This document shows, piece after piece, positions 33,763-35,296 of a stretch of DNA of 35,296 bases (position 1 is the stretch's first letter; the number at the start of each line of letters is the position of its first letter). A program made the position numbers and the translations under genes. The notes under the pieces were generated by a model. It worked only from the letters and a program-made list of their open reading frames with translations. It had not been told where the DNA came from and ran no database searches. Origin of the DNA: JBFKQC01 sp041627895. GTDB taxonomy: Bacteria; Pseudomonadota; Alphaproteobacteria; Rhodobacterales; Rhodobacteraceae. The stretch is from assembly GCA_041627895.1 (NCBI GenBank), contig JBFKQC010000040.1, positions 1-35,296 on the forward strand, read 5' to 3'.

Positions 33763-34877
33763 CCGACGAGGCGATCCCCGAGGCCGACCGCGCCCCCGGC
33801 GCGCCGCATCCCCGCACAACCGCCCGGCTGATCGGGCAGGATGCCGCCGAGCGCGACTTCCTCGACGCATACCGGGGCGGGCGGCTGCACCATGCCTGGC
33901 TGATCACCGGCCCGAAGGGCGTCGGCAAGGCCACGCTCGCCTGGCGCATCGCGCGGTTCCTGCTGGCGGCGCCAGGGGATGACGGCGGGCTGTTCGGCGC
34001 GCCGCCGCCGCCTGCGACGCTGGATACCGACCCCGACGGCGCGCTGGCCCACCGCATCGCCGCGCTGAGCGAGCCGCGGCTGTTCCTCTTGCGCCGCGGC
34101 TGGGACGCCGACCGCGAACGGCTGAAGGCAGTGATCACGGTCGACGAGGCGCGCCGGCTCAAGCGGTTCTTCGAGTTGTCGGCGGCGGATGGCGGGCGGC
34201 GCGTGGTGATCGTCGACGCCGCCGACGAGATGAACGTGAACGCCGCCAACGCGCTTCTGAAGCTGCTGGAAGAGCCGCCGCACGACACGGTGATGCTGCT
34301 GGTCAGCCACCAGCCCTCGCGGCTGTTGCCGACGATCCTCAGCCGCTGCCGGGCGCTGCGCTGCCGGACGCTGGCGCCGGACGGGATGCAGGCGGCGCTG
34401 GCGCAGGCCGGCGTCGATCCGGGCGGCGACGCCGCGGCGCTGACCGCGCTGGCGGGCGGCTCGGTCGGCGCCGCGCTTCGGCTGATCACGCTGGACGGCC
34501 TGGCGCTTTACCGAGACATCTGCGGGCTGTTCGAGGCCGGGCTCGACCGTCCGCGCGCCCTGAAGCTCGCCGAAAGTGCGGTCGGCGCGAAGAAGGCCGA
34601 GCGGCTGGACCTGATGCTGGAATTGTTCGACCTGTTCCTGTCGCGCCTCGCCCGCGCCGGGATCAGCGGCCCGCCCGAGCCCGAGGCGGCGCCGAACGAG
34701 GCGGGCCTGCTGGCGCATCTCGCCCCGCATCCCGCTGCCGCGCGCCGCTGGGCGACGCTGGCGCAGGAGCTTGGCGCGCGCGCAAGGCACGGCCGGGCGG
34801 TCAATCTTGACCCGGCTGCGCTGATCCTCGATATGGTCCTGACGATCCACAGGACGGCGGCGGACCAGGCTGCCTGA
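33759..34877 (+). CDS. holB: DNA polymerase III subunit delta'
   Basis: Clamp-loader subunit, 372 residues, that helps open and load the sliding clamp. AAA+ features: RTTARLIGQDAAERDFLDAY at the N-terminus, Walker A-like GPKGVGKATLAWRIAR (about 49-64), the DEMNVNAANALLKLLEEPP motif near residue 160, and the arginine-finger SRC motif (ILSRCRALR). The start is a GTG at 33759 inside the tmk stop (GTGA); the same frame is open further upstream, but that part shows no protein similarity. It is followed nine bases later by tatD, completing the common tmk-holB-tatD order. Confidence 0.95.
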   Translation: MTDEAIPEADRAPGAPHPRTTARLIGQDAAERDFLDAYRGGRLHHAWLITGPKGVGKATLAWRIARFLLAAPGDDGGLFGAPPPPATLDTDPDGALAHRIAALSEPRLFLLRRGWDADRERLKAVITVDEARRLKRFFELSAADGGRRVVIVDAADEMNVNAANALLKLLEEPPHDTVMLLVSHQPSRLLPTILSRCRALRCRTLAPDGMQAALAQAGVDPGGDAAALTALAGGSVGAALRLITLDGLALYRDICGLFEAGLDRPRALKLAESAVGAKKAERLDLMLELFDLFLSRLARAGISGPPEPEAAPNEAGLLAHLAPHPAAARRWATLAQELGARARHGRAVNLDPAALILDMVLTIHRTAADQAA

Positions 34878-34885
34878 GCAGCGCG

Positions 34886-35296
34886 ATGTCCGAGAAGCCG
34901 CAGATCACCGACAGCCATTGCCATCTGGATTTCCCGGCCTTCGACGAGGACCGGGACGCGGTCGTGGCGCGCGCGCTGGAGGCCGGGGTGACGCGGATGG
35001 TGACGATCTGCACGCGGCTGCGGTCCGAGCCGCAGGTGCGCGCCATCGCCGAGGCCCATGCGCCGGTCTTCTACGCCGCCGGCACCCACCCGATGAGCGC
35101 CGCAGAGGAACCGCTGGCGTCGGTCGAGGACCTGACGCGGCTGACGAAGCATCCGAAATTCGTCGGCATCGGCGAAAGCGGGCTCGATTACCACTACACG
35201 GCGGATTCGAAGGCGATCCAGCAGGACAGCCTGCGCATCCACATCGAGGCGGCGCGGCGCACCGGCCTGCCGCTGATCATCCATGCCCGTGACGCC
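34886..35296 (+). CDS. tatD: TatD-family metal-dependent hydrolase (partial, runs off the window)
   Basis: The first 137 residues of a TatD/YcfH-type DNase or hydrolase. It begins MSEKPQITDSHCHLDFPAFD with the HxH metal motif (SHCHLD), then AAGTHPMSA, VGIGESGLDYHY with the metal-binding Glu, and finally LPLIIHARDA, another metal-binding His. The gene is cut by the end of the window about half way through. It lies directly behind holB and is presumably in the same operon. Confidence 0.93.
   Translation, partial: MSEKPQITDSHCHLDFPAFDEDRDAVVARALEAGVTRMVTICTRLRSEPQVRAIAEAHAPVFYAAGTHPMSAAEEPLASVEDLTRLTKHPKFVGIGESGLDYHYTADSKAIQQDSLRIHIEAARRTGLPLIIHARDA

Overview
The window is high-GC DNA with the gene content of an alphaproteobacterium, most likely of the Rhodobacterales. 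The housekeeping genes at both ends (hom, class II glpX, recJ, tRNA-Glu; then tRNA-Ser, SPOR lipoprotein, D-Ala-D-Ala carboxypeptidase, tmk, holB, tatD) are of the type seen in that order. The identification rests on gene content and style only; no database search was possible.

Layout. 1-6099: core metabolism and repair: the tail of an unrecognised gene, homoserine dehydrogenase, fructose-1,6-bisphosphatase II, a CaCA-type Ca2+/Na+ antiporter, RecJ and tRNA-Glu(TTC). 6085-17331: a genomic island of about 11.2 kb inserted at the 3' end of tRNA-Glu. Its two ends carry the same 15 bases, CCCTACGGGCTGCCA (6085-6099 inside the tRNA and 17317-17331), and the N-terminal part of a P4-type integrase lies just inside the right copy. 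The island holds surface-glycan genes (three intact glycosyltransferases, three methyltransferases, an ABC exporter), a frameshifted sulfotransferase, a decayed polyprenol-type glycosyltransferase, and remnants of IS3-, IS66- and IS5-like elements.

17471-26618: a minus-strand run that looks like a cyclic-nucleotide signalling and transport block. It contains a 1036-residue SAM-domain/class III cyclase/AAA/TPR protein, two small membrane proteins with cNMP-binding-like domains, a Crp-family regulator, a perfect TGTGA-N6-TCACA palindrome and a BCCT transporter. The cyclase gene is the last of a tight operon that starts at 26618 with a phasin-like small protein, a helical protein and a trans-isoprenyl diphosphate synthase.

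26686-30065: a divergent FAD-dependent desaturase/oxidase with an unusual Cys/His-rich insert, and a convergent acetoacetate-decarboxylase-like protein with a Cys-rich tail. With the prenyl synthase these could form an undescribed isoprenoid or lipid pathway tied to cyclic-nucleotide signalling; this is inference. 30548-35296: core genes again. Four consecutive near-perfect hairpins lie between the carboxypeptidase gene and tmk.
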